Source: Parascedosporium putredinis
Taxonomy: Eukaryota; Ascomycota; Sordariomycetes; Microascales; Microascaceae
Length of the DNA: 64,000 nt
Direction: 5' to 3'
Assembly (NCBI GenBank): GCA_949357655.1
Contig: CASHTG010000015.1
Span: 2,046,001-2,110,000 of the forward strand
Shown: piece by piece, positions 1 to 12,476 of the stretch
Layout of the letters: each line of letters starts with the position of its first letter
How positions within the stretch are numbered: position 1 is the first letter of the stretch
Notes under the pieces: generated by a model
What the model saw: only the letters and a program-made list of their open reading frames with translations
What the model was told of the DNA's origin: nothing
Databases searched by the model: none
Program-made: the position numbers and the translations under genes

Positions 1-1139
1 ATCGATTTCGTAGGGAGCCATAATCTTTTTGCGCGCTGCATGATGAACTCCTGGCCGAGCTCGCGACGGTCCGACTTGGGTCCTAGCTTCAACTCAATAT
101 ACAACCTCGTCATGTTTCGCTCTCGTGGGACGATTAGAATGGAGCCGTGCTCCTTGGAGTTAACTAGTGTCTTGGACCAGATATCCGGGAAATCAGTCAC
201 GAGCTCTCCATCGAGTACGCCCCAGATGGCCGCCTGGGACATGCCGACAGGGCGGGCGTCTGGTATGCTCTTTCGCACTTTTGAATGCGCGCCGTCACCT
301 AAATCATGCATGCATTAGCTTGGGGATGCTCTCAGCGATATTACACGGCAAGGCAGAGTGCAGGGAGAAGAGTGGCAAGTAGATGAGGATCGGGGGTGGG
401 CTGTGTAGGTGCAGTGGTAGCGGTGTATTGCGCCTTACATCCGATCAGATACTGTGTGTGAATTGTTCTCCTATCCTGGGTAACATTCGTGCGGCAGTTC
501 ACCTGCAGTGGCCGGCTTTTATCCTCGGGCACATTGTACGATTCGAATGCGGTATTCCGTCGGACCTCTACGCCGCGCTTCCTCATGTCCTCAATGAAGA
601 GGCTTTCCACCATTCCTTGGTGGACAAGGAGGATATACGGGTCTAGTACGTCGATTATGGGGGTAATGCACTTCGCGGCCGAGTCTGTGGAGGGGTTCTT
701 CGGGGTGCTGCGCCAGAATGATATATCGTACACTCGAACTCCCCGTTGTAATAATAGATCGGCGAGGCGCATCTGTCTAAAGGTTTCAATGGTCTTTGGT
801 TGCAGACCGTCAGCCCTGTGGATAGGGCAAGGTTAGCGATCATGGTATGAGGGCCAAGGAAAAGGAGCGTTGAGCCGAAGCTTACCTTCCAACGGGCGTC
901 TGGTCAGCCCTGTCGTCAATGACGGTGGCTTTGATTCCGAAGCGGGAGAGGTTGGTAGCCAGCATCAAGCCGGCGGGACCTGCACCGACGATGCACACCT
1001 GGCACTCAGAGGGAGGCAGTGGAAGGCTGCGAAACCTTGCTAAAGCGTCCATGGTTGTGTCAAGGGCAGCATCCTGGCGGTTATCGCCATTCTGCTGCTC
1101 CCCCATGTCAGTGTCGGAATGGAGGGCTCCTGGGGCCAT
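1..1139 (-). CDS. FAD-dependent phenol 2-monooxygenase-like protein, 5' part (runs off left edge)
   Basis: Aromatic-ring hydroxylase of the PheA/TfdB class, which uses FAD and NADPH to add oxygen to a phenolic ring. Three exons are visible on the minus strand: 886-1139, 439-815 and <1-298, joined by GTAAGC and GTAAGG donors and CAG/TAG acceptors with matching phases. The first exon carries the dinucleotide-binding GAGPAGL motif followed by an acidic end (VIDD); the third opens with the GCDGAHSKVRK motif, the DG box of this family. No signal peptide is seen, so it is probably cytosolic. The ATG at 1139 is the first in frame; a second Met 11 codons on (MGEQQ) could also be used. The catalytic middle and the thioredoxin-like C-terminus lie outside the window. 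Frame is clean, unlike many neighbours. Substrate cannot be told from this part. Confidence 0.85.
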
Positions 1140-4100
1140 GGCGACTAGAAAAGAGAGTCCAATGGAAATCCTTGTCTCGGTCGGTGGCAGCAGCGGCCGG
1201 CGCAGCGGTGTTGTGTGGTCCTCGGAGGTGGTTCTGGCGAGAAAAGAATTTCGGCTTCCTAGAGGGGTGGTAAACTCGAAGGTGGGGAGGCGTTGCGCAA
1301 AAGCTGACCTAGGTTGGGTTCGGAACTTTTATGGGGGCGGCCTCGTTGCTTTCCCTAGCTTCCTCAGAAAACTATGCGGTAGATTCGGTGAACTGGATCC
1401 AAGATGTTGGCGACGAGTGTCGAAAGGTGTCGGGTGGGTTTCTGCAGCGTGGTTGTCTTGATGGGATGCGAAAACGGAGAGGCTAGCAAAAGGGCGGGTT
1501 TATGTTGACGAGAATATTATGAAGGGGATCCAACGCCGACGACGCTGGCTACAGCTGATTTTTCCCCTTCGAACGAACGGACGGTATAATCAGGAGAGGA
1601 GAATGGGACGCGGGACGAAGCTAAACGGGGACTTCCGTGTTGCAGCTGGCGACAGACGGTGGGTTATGTCTCAGACGATAATTGGATGGCCTTGGCGCAG
1701 GCGTTCAGGGAGACAACGACGTCTAGAACCACAAGAAGAGGGAGTGAGCTTCGAATTTCTTCCCATGTCCCGCCCCCACCACCACCACGAAACGGGAATA
1801 CTAACTAACCTTCCGTCGAGGCGGATATAGAAAAGGAAGTTTCCTCTTCCCCGCCTCTCGTACACGCGCGCACACACACTCTCTTGTTCCTTGGAAGAGT
1901 GGAGCTTTGGCGGTCTTTTTGGCTTTTCGTTCCAAACCTTGGATCTAGAGAAGAAGAAAAAAACAAACAAGAAAAGGGTTACAAGAACGGGGATTGCATG
2001 GGCAAAGGTACAAAGGCAGGTCGACGAGAGAATTGGAGGTGGCGCTCGAGAGGAGTTGCAGGAAAAGGACGATTGAAAGGAAAGGAAAGGAAAAGGACAA
2101 TCCCAAGAAAGAGTTGAATACGGCCGATTTCAAGTCATTGCTATGCTTCTTTCAACATGTCCCTCCCGGCAAAAATGCCCGGAGCGTCAATGGCACGACA
2201 ACTGGGGACAATGGTCTGATCCTTGCCGATGCCTTCCCTGCGAGGCCAGTTCCTCGCTCGGGGACGTGTCATCCTATTGGCCCAACCATGCTGATGGTCT
2301 GGAAGCTGCATCAGAGTCCGGCCGTGTCCTTGGACACTACCACATTCCGTAATATCTTCCTTCCAGTTTCCTCAAGTGCGTGCGACGATGCTTGTCCATG
2401 TCCATCCACCCCGCCCTGTCCTCGTCCCCGTCCTTCGTCCTGCTCCCACAACTCCAACCGACCCAGTGCAAAATCCGCGCCGGCGTCTTGGACAGATTTT
2501 AAGCTAAGCAAGTCGAAGGGTAGCGCCGCTGTCTTGGGTTTCCGTTCGTAGTCTAGACCTTCTAGACCACAATCTGGAAAATTAGCATGAAGCCCTCACC
2601 TGAGACCTCGCTGATCGATTGGCTTCGACCCGATACCTCTGTTCTGGGAATTGCGGTGCAGTGCTCGTTGATCGGCATCTATGTACCCCACTACGCGTTG
2701 CCAGCATTGAACGAGCTGTTGTCAATGGTTATGTAGTGTCTCAGAGGCCGGCTATCCACTATCTTGGGCGCACTCCGGCCATTTCACAGCAGAGCTCAAG
2801 CCCACCCAAGAGCAGTGGACGGAGCTATCCCAATCCATCCATTCCATTCAATCTACAATCGATCGGCGGATCGCTGGCGTCTTTGTGCATTTCGCTGGCC
2901 ACTCATCTGATAATTGTCCACGTCGAGGATTCAATACATTGAAGCCGATATTACTTGTTAACCCCCATTGATGGCTCGGAGTCCATTTCCATCCCTCCCC
3001 GCTGTGTTTTTCTCCTTTTTGTCTTCTTTTTCTTTTTCCTTTGTTTTCCCGAAGGCATTCCAAGAGGGGGAGACTCTGGTGCACACTACAAGTAGTCGCA
3101 GGCCAGTCCCGGAGCTTTGCGACCTAGCCTTGACGATCCCAGGATTACTCCGGATCAGGAAGGATACATGTAGAGCAAGAAGCAGTGACTGTATTATTCG
3201 ACCTAACCTTTTCCCCTTCTCTCAATGCCCCGGCAATTCTGATCTCAAGCGGGAAATCTTGCTCGGTCGATCGATGTTCCCTCAAGCCCAGTCTACTACC
3301 GTCATTCGCTGAGGCTCTTCAAGCGCTACGCAAGTTTGCTTCGGCCGGTCGGCGAAATGGCCAAGGCCTCTACTAGCAAAGCTGTCGAGCCAAACGTTGG
3401 CATATATATAGGGTGGATGGATGTAAGGGATTGAATTGCAGCAACCCACCATTTCATGGCCTTCTCGTCTTATTGACCCATCCACACCGCACCCATTTCG
3501 TACGACCTCGATCCATATCGGTGTCATATCCTTACGACTGGCGATAAGTATGCACCCTGGGCCACGTCAAATAATTCTTGACTACCTCAGTATACCCGCC
3601 CAGACCGGTGTTGGCTAGCCCCGGGGTGACAAATGTGATCGAGTGGTGTCCGATGCAGGAACAGGGCGGGGGTTTCGTACCCGCTCCACCATCGATGGAT
3701 TTGGCCTCGAACAAGTTGGTAATCGACCTTCTCTCGTGTGTTCTCCAGCAAGCATCACATATTATCAAAGCACCCATTGTACAGAGAGTGGCCAGTTCGA
3801 GCAAACACTGTCCTGCACGAGGGTGTAGGGTCGCTCCAACGAATTAATTTTCTGCTTCTATTTTTCTTTTTTCCCTTTTCCTCCTTTGGGGACATTCTCC
3901 TCTGGCTGGGATAGCCTGTCGGGATCTTACCTTGAGGCTTGACCAGTGATATTCCACCGGGATGCAAAAGTCTTCAACGTGGTATTGCCCATTCGCGCTA
4001 GGGATGCACTGGCTCGTACGATGTCGAGCCGCTAGCGTCTAGGCCAGCCCCATCATTGGCACTTCCAAGTGCCACGCAGACCTTGTGAATCCGCTCGCCG

Positions 4101-4660
4101 TTAACTGTCGGACGTTTGACCGGCCCCAATGTTTCTGGTATACCGATAATAGCCCAAAGGATAAAAACAGAGGCATCAGTGCGGCCAAAATTGGACGCAA
4201 GATTGCATGTACAATCCGTAAAATAGACCGCTCCTGATGCACACATTGAACTCCCCTTTTCTCGTCTCGGGCATGCTGGAATCTTGCGGGTGTCCATCTG
4301 CAGACCGGACAGGGCGCCATGCATCTCGGCTCGGAGCTTCTGCAACGGATTTCCATCACATGAGTGAAGCGAGCCTCCGGAGCAAGCACAGAGCATGCAA
4401 CGTTATACACGCTTAAAAGAGAGAGAGAGTGTGTGGGATCAATTGTGAAAAGGCAACCTGACCTCTATTTCAGAGACTCCCTGAGGGAGCTTTAATGTAT
4501 ATACAGTGGGCATTGAGCCCTTGATGGGGATACATGCTAGAAGATTATGTTTACTAATACATCGGAGTGATATCTGAAGGGTATCATGGATAAAGAAGTA
4601 TAAGGAAAGAGGGCCACGCAAGAGATAGGCGTGCGCTATAAGCCACGCCCCGCGCCGCAT
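1140..4660. other. gene-free stretch
   Basis: About 3.5 kb with no supportable gene. It starts with the promoter side of the monooxygenase. It holds CT- and GA-rich tracts (around 1800-2110), a pyrimidine-rich patch near 3000-3050 and a GA run near 4420. Two short overlapping minus-strand reading frames at 3998-4410 are cysteine-rich, but neither has a partner exon or a recognisable motif. Confidence 0.6.
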
Positions 4661-5855
4661 TTACCAAGCAAAGCAGGATGTGGCGTCGAGAGAGATGGGC
4701 GAGCATCGACTAGAGGAAGGCAACGGCGAGGAAAGGAGCGAAAGCCAGTGGGCCCCACTCCTCCAGTCCAGCGAACCGGCAGCACCAATGCCGTCCTCGG
4801 GCGTTGCCTCGGGCTTTTGACCTCCGAGTCCGTTCTCGCCGTCGAATTCCTCGGGGAGGACGGCCTCGACGACGGTGCTATCGCCCGGGGCGAATAAAAC
4901 ACCAACGGCCTGCGTTGAAGACATGTCGATATCTTCGGGCGCCATCATGGCATTGCTCACAGAATCGCAGGCCGGCCGGTTGTTCATCTGGGGAATGTTG
5001 TTTGTGACCGCGATGGGCAGGTCAAAGACGGTGTAGTGCTCGGCATCGTTCAGACGGAAGCTTTGTCGGATGGAAATCTGTACCAGGCGTCAGCTAGCCA
5101 GCCAAAAGGAACACCCTGCGTAGCCAAAGGCCAACCACGATCTGTATCGTCTCCAATTTCCCAGACCATACCCAAGCCATGCGTATTAGGGCTTAGAGGG
5201 GCGCACTTCAAAATTCCAAGCTGACATCTGAGGCGTGCGGGACCTAGGGACTAGGGACTAGGGTCAGGGAGGGGCTTTGTCTTACATTGTAAACGCCCCG
5301 GTCACTATCCGCATCTCGGGGCTGGCCGTCGCCAACCAAGCAATCGGGCCACCTCCAGTTGATGTGCTTGACCGAGCTGCCCGGTTCCTGGGCCATGATG
5401 TCGCCATCCGGGGCTTCATCCAAGTTGACCACGGTGAAGTTCCTCCCGGTGTTGTAGCTATAGAGGAAAACGGAGATGTTGTGGATCAGGCTCGGGCTCT
5501 CGTCGACATAAGGCGGGATGTTAAGCTTGCCGTTGGCAGTGATATCGAGGAGATGTGAAGGGTTTCTGCAACGCGCCCATGTTAGTCAACTCTAATCCCC
5601 TGTCCCTTACAGAATGGTTGGATTTCGCCTCTCCGCCCGCCACCGCGAGGCAAACGTGACGGGACCTCGAAAAGACAGCATCGCCTGGAAACACAACACA
5701 AACGTACCTCCTCCCAACGGCGTGCCGGGTTGTGGGGCGTTGACGACAGCAAAACCCGGGGTAAAGATTTGGCCTCCAGAAACAACAAACGACTGCGCGG
5801 CGCAATGGCTCGCAAGCAGGGGCAGCACAGCTGCCAGCTTCGCTAGCGGCAACAT
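4661..5855 (-). CDS. secreted, possibly GPI-anchored fungal protein of unknown function
   Basis: Begins with a clear signal peptide (hydrophobic stretch, Ala-rich c-region ending CAAQS). Exons: 5708-5855, 5286-5565 and about 4710-5077 (or to 4661 as written). The mature part has several N-x-S/T sites (HNIS, RNFT) and blocks such as LDITANGKL, EPGSSVKHINW, CLVGDGQP and ISIRQSFRLND, which I recognise only as a conserved fungal secreted type without known function. With the strong GTACGT donor at 5707 the frame breaks near 5549 unless one C is missing; an alternative weak GTTTGT donor at 5703 would keep it open. The tail is odd as written (ends SCFAW at 4661). Adding one C at 4750-4752 gives a hydrophobic end (LAFAPFLAVAFL) stopping at 4710, typical of a GPI signal; with both bases the gene is 265 codons plus stop. 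Confidence 0.7.
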
Positions 5856-7901
5856 TTAGGCAGAACTAGGTGGTGGTGAGAGCGGCTCAACCCAGTCAGG
5901 AAGGGGTGCGGGTGTCCCAAACAGAGGGAGAGGGAGACAACAGAAGCGAGTTCGAGAGAGTCGGTTGTTTGGTCACCGTCGCGTTTGTTCCTTCGTATGG
6001 GGCATTTTTGCAGGAAGAAAAAGGAAAAGAGAAACAAGAGCAAGACCGGGACGGTTGGGGCAGAGAAGGGGGAGAGAAGGGGTATTTAGCCAAAGCGGGC
6101 GAAGAAGGGATTTGCCCTTGATCTTCAAAGGGGGCGACTGATCGAGGGACGGGATCTCGATCCGAGAGACGAGGGTGGGTGGATTTGCGGATGGGTCCCA
6201 AGCACGCCCTCCCACTCTTGTTTTGAGGTTAACTAGGGCAGGGGAAAGCACATGGCTACGGATATAACATGGCAATTCATTTCCCTTCGGCTGGGCGGTG
6301 GATTCGCCGAGAAACTAATAACATCATGGACGGGTGAGACGGGGGCCCCCAAGAGTGCCAACGCAGCGGGCATGAAGGTGCCAGGGAACTCGGGCTCGCT
6401 GGTCTAGGATGTGAAGAGTGTGGATGGCACCGCGATCACGGTTTAAGAGTTTATGCAATGGTAAGACGGATGCCACAATGCCGTCACTTTGGGCCCAGGG
6501 CGTCCAACTGTAGAGGAGAGAAAGGGGTGGGAAGCCAATAAAGCTTCTTGGACCCTTAGATTCACTCTGTTTTGTGCATGAAGAGGGCCTGCCATGACGA
6601 TGATCTGGGTGAAACCGAGCTTGTGTCAAGACGTCACATCACTAACAGGAAATCCTGGTCCGCTGCATGGGGGAGGGTAGGTCGCCGTTGGTGGGTTCGC
6701 GGCTTGGGAGTAAAAAGTGGGAATCGTTGGCACTGGCTCCAGAGCTAATCTACACTAGCTGGTTAATTTAAACAAAGGCCTTGGGTTGGAGGGGAATTGC
6801 TGTCGAGGCGATGGTGCGAATTGATGGGATTCAAAAGGCTCGATTCTTCCTTCCGTGTCTTCCAGATCAATGGAGTCGAATGTAACCCCACGTTGGGCTC
6901 GGCGCGCAGCTTCAAGCAAGGCGATTGGTCACGTGTGGATTATTCTGGGCCCCACGGGGTTGGTGGGTGCAGCACTGAGTATGATGCTGCATCCTGCCTG
7001 CTAAACTGAGCGAGCTAATCATTTTCTATGATGGGGGCCGCGCTTTCCTGCTTCATCTCGGCCGGTAACCTCCGGTCTCTCAGCAAAAGCGACGATAATC
7101 GAGATTGCAACAAGTGAACCGGGAAGTTGAGAGACTTGTTGAGGAGATCTTCTCGACGCAGGTACATGTACACCATCAAGCGATCTAGCAAGTAGCAAGT
7201 GCTGGCGAGGGCCCAGTGAGCTCAACCGGACCAATTACCTCTTTGTTTATTCTTAGCGGCTCACTCGACAGGGGAAAAAAGGCACAGAAGTCGAAGTCGA
7301 GGAAGCTAATCTCAACCGCGTCAACCGTTCGGCGTGTGCCTCGGACATCCCACTCACATCTAAACGTATCCGCCCCATCACGGCCGGCCAAACCAACACC
7401 AGAAAACATTCACTCTCTTCAATACCCTCTTCGCCAAGGTGAAGGAAGCCCCCACTAAATTCCAACCATCCACCGGGTTCCACTGCCTACTCCTTTCGCA
7501 TTGTTCTTTTGGGTTTTTTTGCTTCTGCGAGTGAGAGAGCCTTTCCGGCTTTCGGTCAGGAATCCCAAACGTGAACAACAGGGATCCTGGCCCGGTTTCC
7601 TCTCACACCCCGTGGGTTGTCATGCAGACTGGGGAATCTTTGCACTGAAGAACCCATCAAGCTTGCTCGACTTGACACGTCCCCCTTCCCCACCCATTCC
7701 CTTTCTGATTTGCCAAGACGGCGTTTCGTCCCCGACCACATCTCTTCCAAGAAGGAGTCTACATTGAAGCAGTAGCTCGCACGCACGTAACTCTCGGTTC
7801 AGACGGTTGCGAACTGTGGCAAGCGCGCAACTAGGGACTCGGGAATCTCACTTTCTATAATTTCGCGCGCGCACAAGTCTAGCGCACAAGTCTAGCCCGC
7901 C
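5856..7901. other. intergenic region
   Basis: No supportable gene in 2.0 kb. It carries the divergent promoters of the secreted protein and the pseudouridine glycosidase gene, polypurine patches (6010-6090) and an alternating CG stretch just before the next gene (7862-7872). Confidence 0.55.
7869..7894. repeat. 13-bp tandem duplication in the leader of the downstream gene
   Basis: The unit GCGCACAAGTCTA occurs twice head to tail, ending 7 bp before the ATG at 7902, so it is probably inside the 5' untranslated leader. Confidence 0.85.
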
Positions 7902-10856
7902 ATGAACAGAGGCCGCCAATTGACCCAGTTACCTAGCCTGTCTCGTCGTGATAAGCTTCTGCTGTCCCGTCTACACCATCATTCTAGCACCCATGGTTCG
8001 GTGTCGCTGCTAGCCCGTCATCATCGCCGGCCGCGCGCCGACGTGATCTGCCCTGCATTGTTGTCTCCGACACCTCGGCAAGGTTGTCGGCGATGGATGA
8101 GCTCGTCGAGCCATGGCAACTTGGGAAATCTCAGGAAAATCCTGCGTATCTCTGATGATGTCTCTCATGCCATCGCCTCCAACCAGCCCGTCGTGGCCCT
8201 AGAGTCTACCATTTACACCCACGGCGCTCTCGCCCAGGATCTCATGTTAGAGAAGATTGTCCGTGAACATGGAGGTGTCCCGGCCGTGATTGGTATTCTT
8301 GACGGCGTGCCCACCGTTGGCCTTACTCCGGATGAGATAGACCGAATGGTCAATGAGGGAAAACCTGTCAAGGCCTCGAGGAGGGACATCGCCTTTCTCG
8401 CCGGAAGGGTAAGTCTGTCTGTTTGATATCTACTATTCCTTCCCGTGCCTACCATCCTCGGTACTCCCCTTCCCCTTTCACTGGCCATTGTCGTGGCCAT
8501 TCATCTACCGTCCCTCTCTTCCCCTTGTTTCGTCCCGTTGCTTTGTCTCTATCTTTCAATGTTGTCTGGTTGGTGGGGACACCATAATTTGTCGGAAACT
8601 AAAGAAAGGGGCTTGCGCGTATCTGATCACCATGTTCACACTACATTCTTTTTACGTAGGGACTTTTAAGCCGAGGTGTACATGGCGGTACCACCATCGC
8701 GGGCACCATGCTCCTTGCGAGAATCGCCGGTATCCGAGTCTTTGGTACCGGGGGCCTGGGAGGAGTCCACCGTGGGGGCCAGGACTCCCTCGATATCTCG
8801 GCCGACCTCACAGAACTCGGAAGGACGCGAGTGGCTGTGGTGAGCAGCGGCTGCAAGGGATTTTTAGACATCCCGCGCACCCTAGAGTATCTCGAGACAC
8901 AGGGAACTGTTGTCGCCACCTTTGCGGACGGTCGCGAGGGCGCCGTGGATTTCCCTGCCTTTTGGGCGCGTGACAGCGGGACCAAGAGTCCAGCGGTGGT
9001 CCACGATGAAAAGGAAGCGGCAGCCATCATTCTCGCCCAAGAGAGGCTAGGGATCGAGTCTGGGCTGTTATTTGCCAACCCCATCCCGGAGAAGTACGCG
9101 ATTCCCAGCTCCGAGATGGCTGCGGCGATTGAGACGGCGGTGCGGGAAGCCTCAGAAAAGGGCTACACCGGTAGCACAAACACGCCCTATGTTCTGTCTC
9201 GCATACGCAGCTTGACGAATGAGAAGAGCGTGGAGGCCAACGTCGGGCTGGTGCGCGCCAACGTGGCCAGGGCAGCCAAGATTGCTGGAGAGCTTTCTAA
9301 ACTATCGCGAAAGGGATCCGACTTCTCCACATTCAAGACACAGTAAGTGGCATGGTCGGTTGAGAAATTAGGACGAGGAACCCCTACCCCACCCCTATCT
9401 GACCAAATCTAATCTAACCTTACTTGTAGCCCCGTGCCGGCCGCTTCCACGAAGAAAGAGCCCAAGGTAGAAGGCAAGAAGCACCTCAAAGCGGACATCT
9501 TGGTGGCCGGAGCTGTGGCGATTGACCTGAACTGCGATTATGTCGCTCAACAGAGTCCCGCGACGGAGGCTACGGGCGAAGAGCTCATCCCCAAGCCACA
9601 TACGTCGAATCCCGCACGGATCAACCAGTCAGTAGGAGGCGTAGGTCACAATGTCGCCCTAGCCGCGCACAGAGTGAGCGGAGATGTGAAAGTGAGGCTT
9701 TGTAGCATGGTCGGAGACGATGTGTAAGTTTGATGACTCACTCTTCCTTGTTTTCTTTCATCATTTTTCACTTGCTTCCTTGTCCTTTCTTCACTCTTGC
9801 TCTTGTTGTTGTGTTCCCCATCTTCAGAAGAGGTTCGGGGTCATTCGTGCATGTGCGAGGAACAGTATTAATGAAATTATAGAGCGGGCCAGACGGTTCT
9901 ATCAACCTTGCAATCCTGCGGGCTCGACACTAGCTACGTCCGAAAGCTCTCGGCGGACTATCACTCGTCAAGTCGTACAGCGCAATATGTGGCCGTCAAT
10001 GATGCGCAGAAAAACTTGGTCATGGCCATGGCAGACATGGGCATCTTTACGCATCACTCTTTCCCCGAGTACTGGAAGTCGGCCGTGGCAGGTGCCAAGC
10101 CGCAGTGGCTGGTTGTCGATGGTAACTGGAGCGAAAAGGACATTCGGGCTTGGATCCAAGCGGCCAGAACGCAGGATTGCTCAGTGGCTTTCGAGCCCGT
10201 GTCTACGGCCAAAGCCACACGACTATTTTGCCCCGAGAAGGACTTTTCGAACCTCCGCGTATACCCCAACGCCGCAATCGACATTGCGACGCCCAACCAT
10301 TTTGAGTTGCTCTCCATGTTCAACGCGGCGAGGGAAAACGGCTACTTTGACAACCCGGCGTGGTTTAGTGTCGTTGATGCTTTTGGAATGCGAGGGGCGC
10401 GGGAGCGATTCGTCCGGCTGACGTCGGCGGAGATGACGGACTTAGGCATCCCCGTCCAGAGCGTACAGCTTCTTCCGTACATCCCCACCGTCATCACGAA
10501 GCTCGGGTCCAAGGGCGTTCTCCTGACTACCATCCTCCACAAGGACGACCCACGTCTTCGCGATCCCGATTCGGAGCGGTATATCCTCACCCGAAGCTCG
10601 GGCGACCACGCACACGTGGGGGCATCTATATGAGGCTCTTCCCGGCAGCGGAGGAGGTGCAAGATATCGTCTCGGTCAATGGCGTCGGCGATACGTTCCT
10701 CGGGGTTCTGATTGCGGGGCTAGCTAAGGGTGGGAAGACGGAGAACTTGGTCGACGTGGCGCAAAGGCGGCCATTCTCACACTCAAGAGTAGAGAGGCCG
10801 TGAGCCCGGATCTAGGGTGGCTCGAGGGCAAGTTGAGGGATGCTGTGGCTTTGTGA
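7902..10856 (+). CDS. pseudouridine-5'-phosphate glycosidase fused to a PfkB-type carbohydrate kinase
   Basis: Bifunctional pseudouridine catabolism protein. The kinase half should phosphorylate pseudouridine and the glycosidase half should split it into uracil and ribose 5-phosphate. Exons: 7902-8408, 8660-9342, 9430-9723, 9883-10856. The Arg-rich N-terminus ending RRWMSSSS looks like a mitochondrial targeting sequence. Glycosidase (PsuG/IndA family) blocks follow: ALESTIYTHG, GLGGVHRGGQD, DISADLTEL, GFLDIPRTLEYLET and NPIPEKY. The PfkB half shows INQSVGGVGHN and, near the end, NGVGDTFLG, the catalytic signature. Two one-base losses break the kinase end as written: a G in the run 10618-10622 (premature stop at about 10633) and an A at 10763-10765. 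With both bases the gene is 819 codons plus stop and ends at 10856. The glycosidase/kinase fusion is known from fungi and animals. Confidence 0.9.
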
Positions 10857-11549
10857 AGAGGGTGATTTTCTTTCTTTTAAGTCTATCTGGAGTTTCTGGG
10901 GAATACAACATTAAATGCATCAATATATGGATCAATCTATTTCTCGCTTTCTTCTCTGTCCATTCTTAAATGCACTTGTCTTGGTATTTTACGAGCTATG
11001 GTGCCTCTATCGGGTCGTTCATGGACTCGAACAATGGGACTTGCCCAACACGACTTGCAATTTGGTGCGTTGGTGGTGAAAGGCCCTCACCCACAGTGAG
11101 GTCACACTCAAGGTATTACTAGCAGTAGTGGCCTTGACTTTCCCGCCCGTTCAAAGGGTACATCCAATGTAGCAACCCCACCTAAAACTATCGCACTCAA
11201 CACGCGCGCGCTTGGTCAAGAACGCCTCTGCCCCTCCAACAATTAATTGAATGACCTTTCCCAACTTTCCCATCACCACTTATACATTTAGCCACCTTTT
11301 TGTCTGGTTGACCTCCCCCTTGCTCGCCGCTCATCGACTAGGACATAAAAACTTGGATACGTCGGGATGACCGCGATATAGCAGTACCGACCCTCACCTC
11401 CCCCACATTCCCTGGCTTCTCTTGACTTTTCCTCACTCTCTCCCTCTTAGCTGAGGAGGGGCCAGCGGACATCTTCACGATATCCCCGCCGCATCTACCG
11501 TTACGTGACTCTTTAACTAGTGGTTGGTGACCCAGAAACGAAAGAAAAG
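10857..11549. other. intergenic region
   Basis: Terminator side of the glycosidase/kinase gene and promoter of SLD5. Pyrimidine-rich between 11220 and 11450; nothing else seen. Confidence 0.5.
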
Positions 11550-12476
11550 ATGGATATCGACGATATCCTTCGCGAGGTTGACCCGTCAACCGGCGGCGTC
11601 GGTTCGGAAACGCGCGACATCCAACTGTTGACCCGGCTCTGGGTCGCCGAGCGGTCTTCCCCGGAACTTTTAGAGTACTTCTAACCCCCCTCTTTCTTCC
11701 ATTTCCTCAAGCTTTCCTAACCTCTCCCCGTATCCCTGCCCATCATCTTGACGAGAATCATCACGCCTACCTTGGAGCGAAAAATTCCGTGCTTACAATG
11801 TCTCCCTCCTCGCCTCTAGGTGGCCCCGTTCCGGCTTCTTTGAAAGGATGAACGAGCGCATAAAGCGTCAAATCGAAAAGGTGGAGGATATGACCGGGGA
11901 CATGGATCCCAAGACGAACTTTACGCTGGTTGTGATCCAGACGGAACTCGAGCGGTACAAGTTCCTCGTGCGCAGCTACCTCCGCGCTCGCATCGCCAAG
12001 GTATATATCTATGCTAGCTCTCCTATCTCTATCTCTCTCTCCCTCTTTCTCTTCATATACGGATTTGCTAAATGTCGGGACCGCTTTTTCTTCGCCCTCT
12101 CTCCCCGCGCGCAAAGATTGACAAGTACACCCTCCACTACCTGTCCACCCCAACCCTCCGCGCGCGCCTCTCCCCCACAGAACTCGCCTACGCCACACGT
12201 CACCAAGCCCTCCTCCACAACCACTACCTCACCTCCTTCCTCTCCGCCTTGCCACCGGCCCTCCGGAACCTCAACGACACCGCCGGCAACGTTGGCATGG
12301 TCGACGTGCCCGACCCGGACACAGCTGTTTTCGTCCGCTTGCTGAGAGCTGCCGAGGTCAAGGGTCGCGGTACCGACGAAGATTCCGCCGTCGCGGGCAA
12401 GGAGGGAGACGTCTTTGTTGTTCGGTGGGAAGGTGTGAGGCGGCTCGTGGAGGATGGCATCGCCGAGTTGGTTTGA
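11550..12476 (+). CDS. SLD5: GINS complex subunit SLD5
   Basis: Subunit of the GINS tetramer (Sld5-Psf1-Psf2-Psf3), part of the CMG replicative helicase, acting in the nucleus at replication origins and forks. Exons: 11550-11674, 11820-12000, 12117-12476, giving 221 codons plus stop, the usual length. Evidence: acidic start MDIDDILREVD, the alpha-helical A domain with the basic heptad-like segment NERIKRQIEKVEDM, the typical junction RYKFLVRSYLRARIAKI and the beta-rich C-terminal B domain ending EGVRRLVEDGIAELV. All three exon joins keep phase (first donor is the less common GTACTT at 11675). The frame is intact. Confidence 0.9.

Noticed and set aside
3532..3804. 90-codon minus-strand frame
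   Set aside because: Composition without motif and no supporting exon structure.
3998..4410. Two overlapping cysteine-rich minus-strand frames as a small secreted protein
   Set aside because: No signal peptide in either, no splice partner, and both frames look equally good, which suggests chance.
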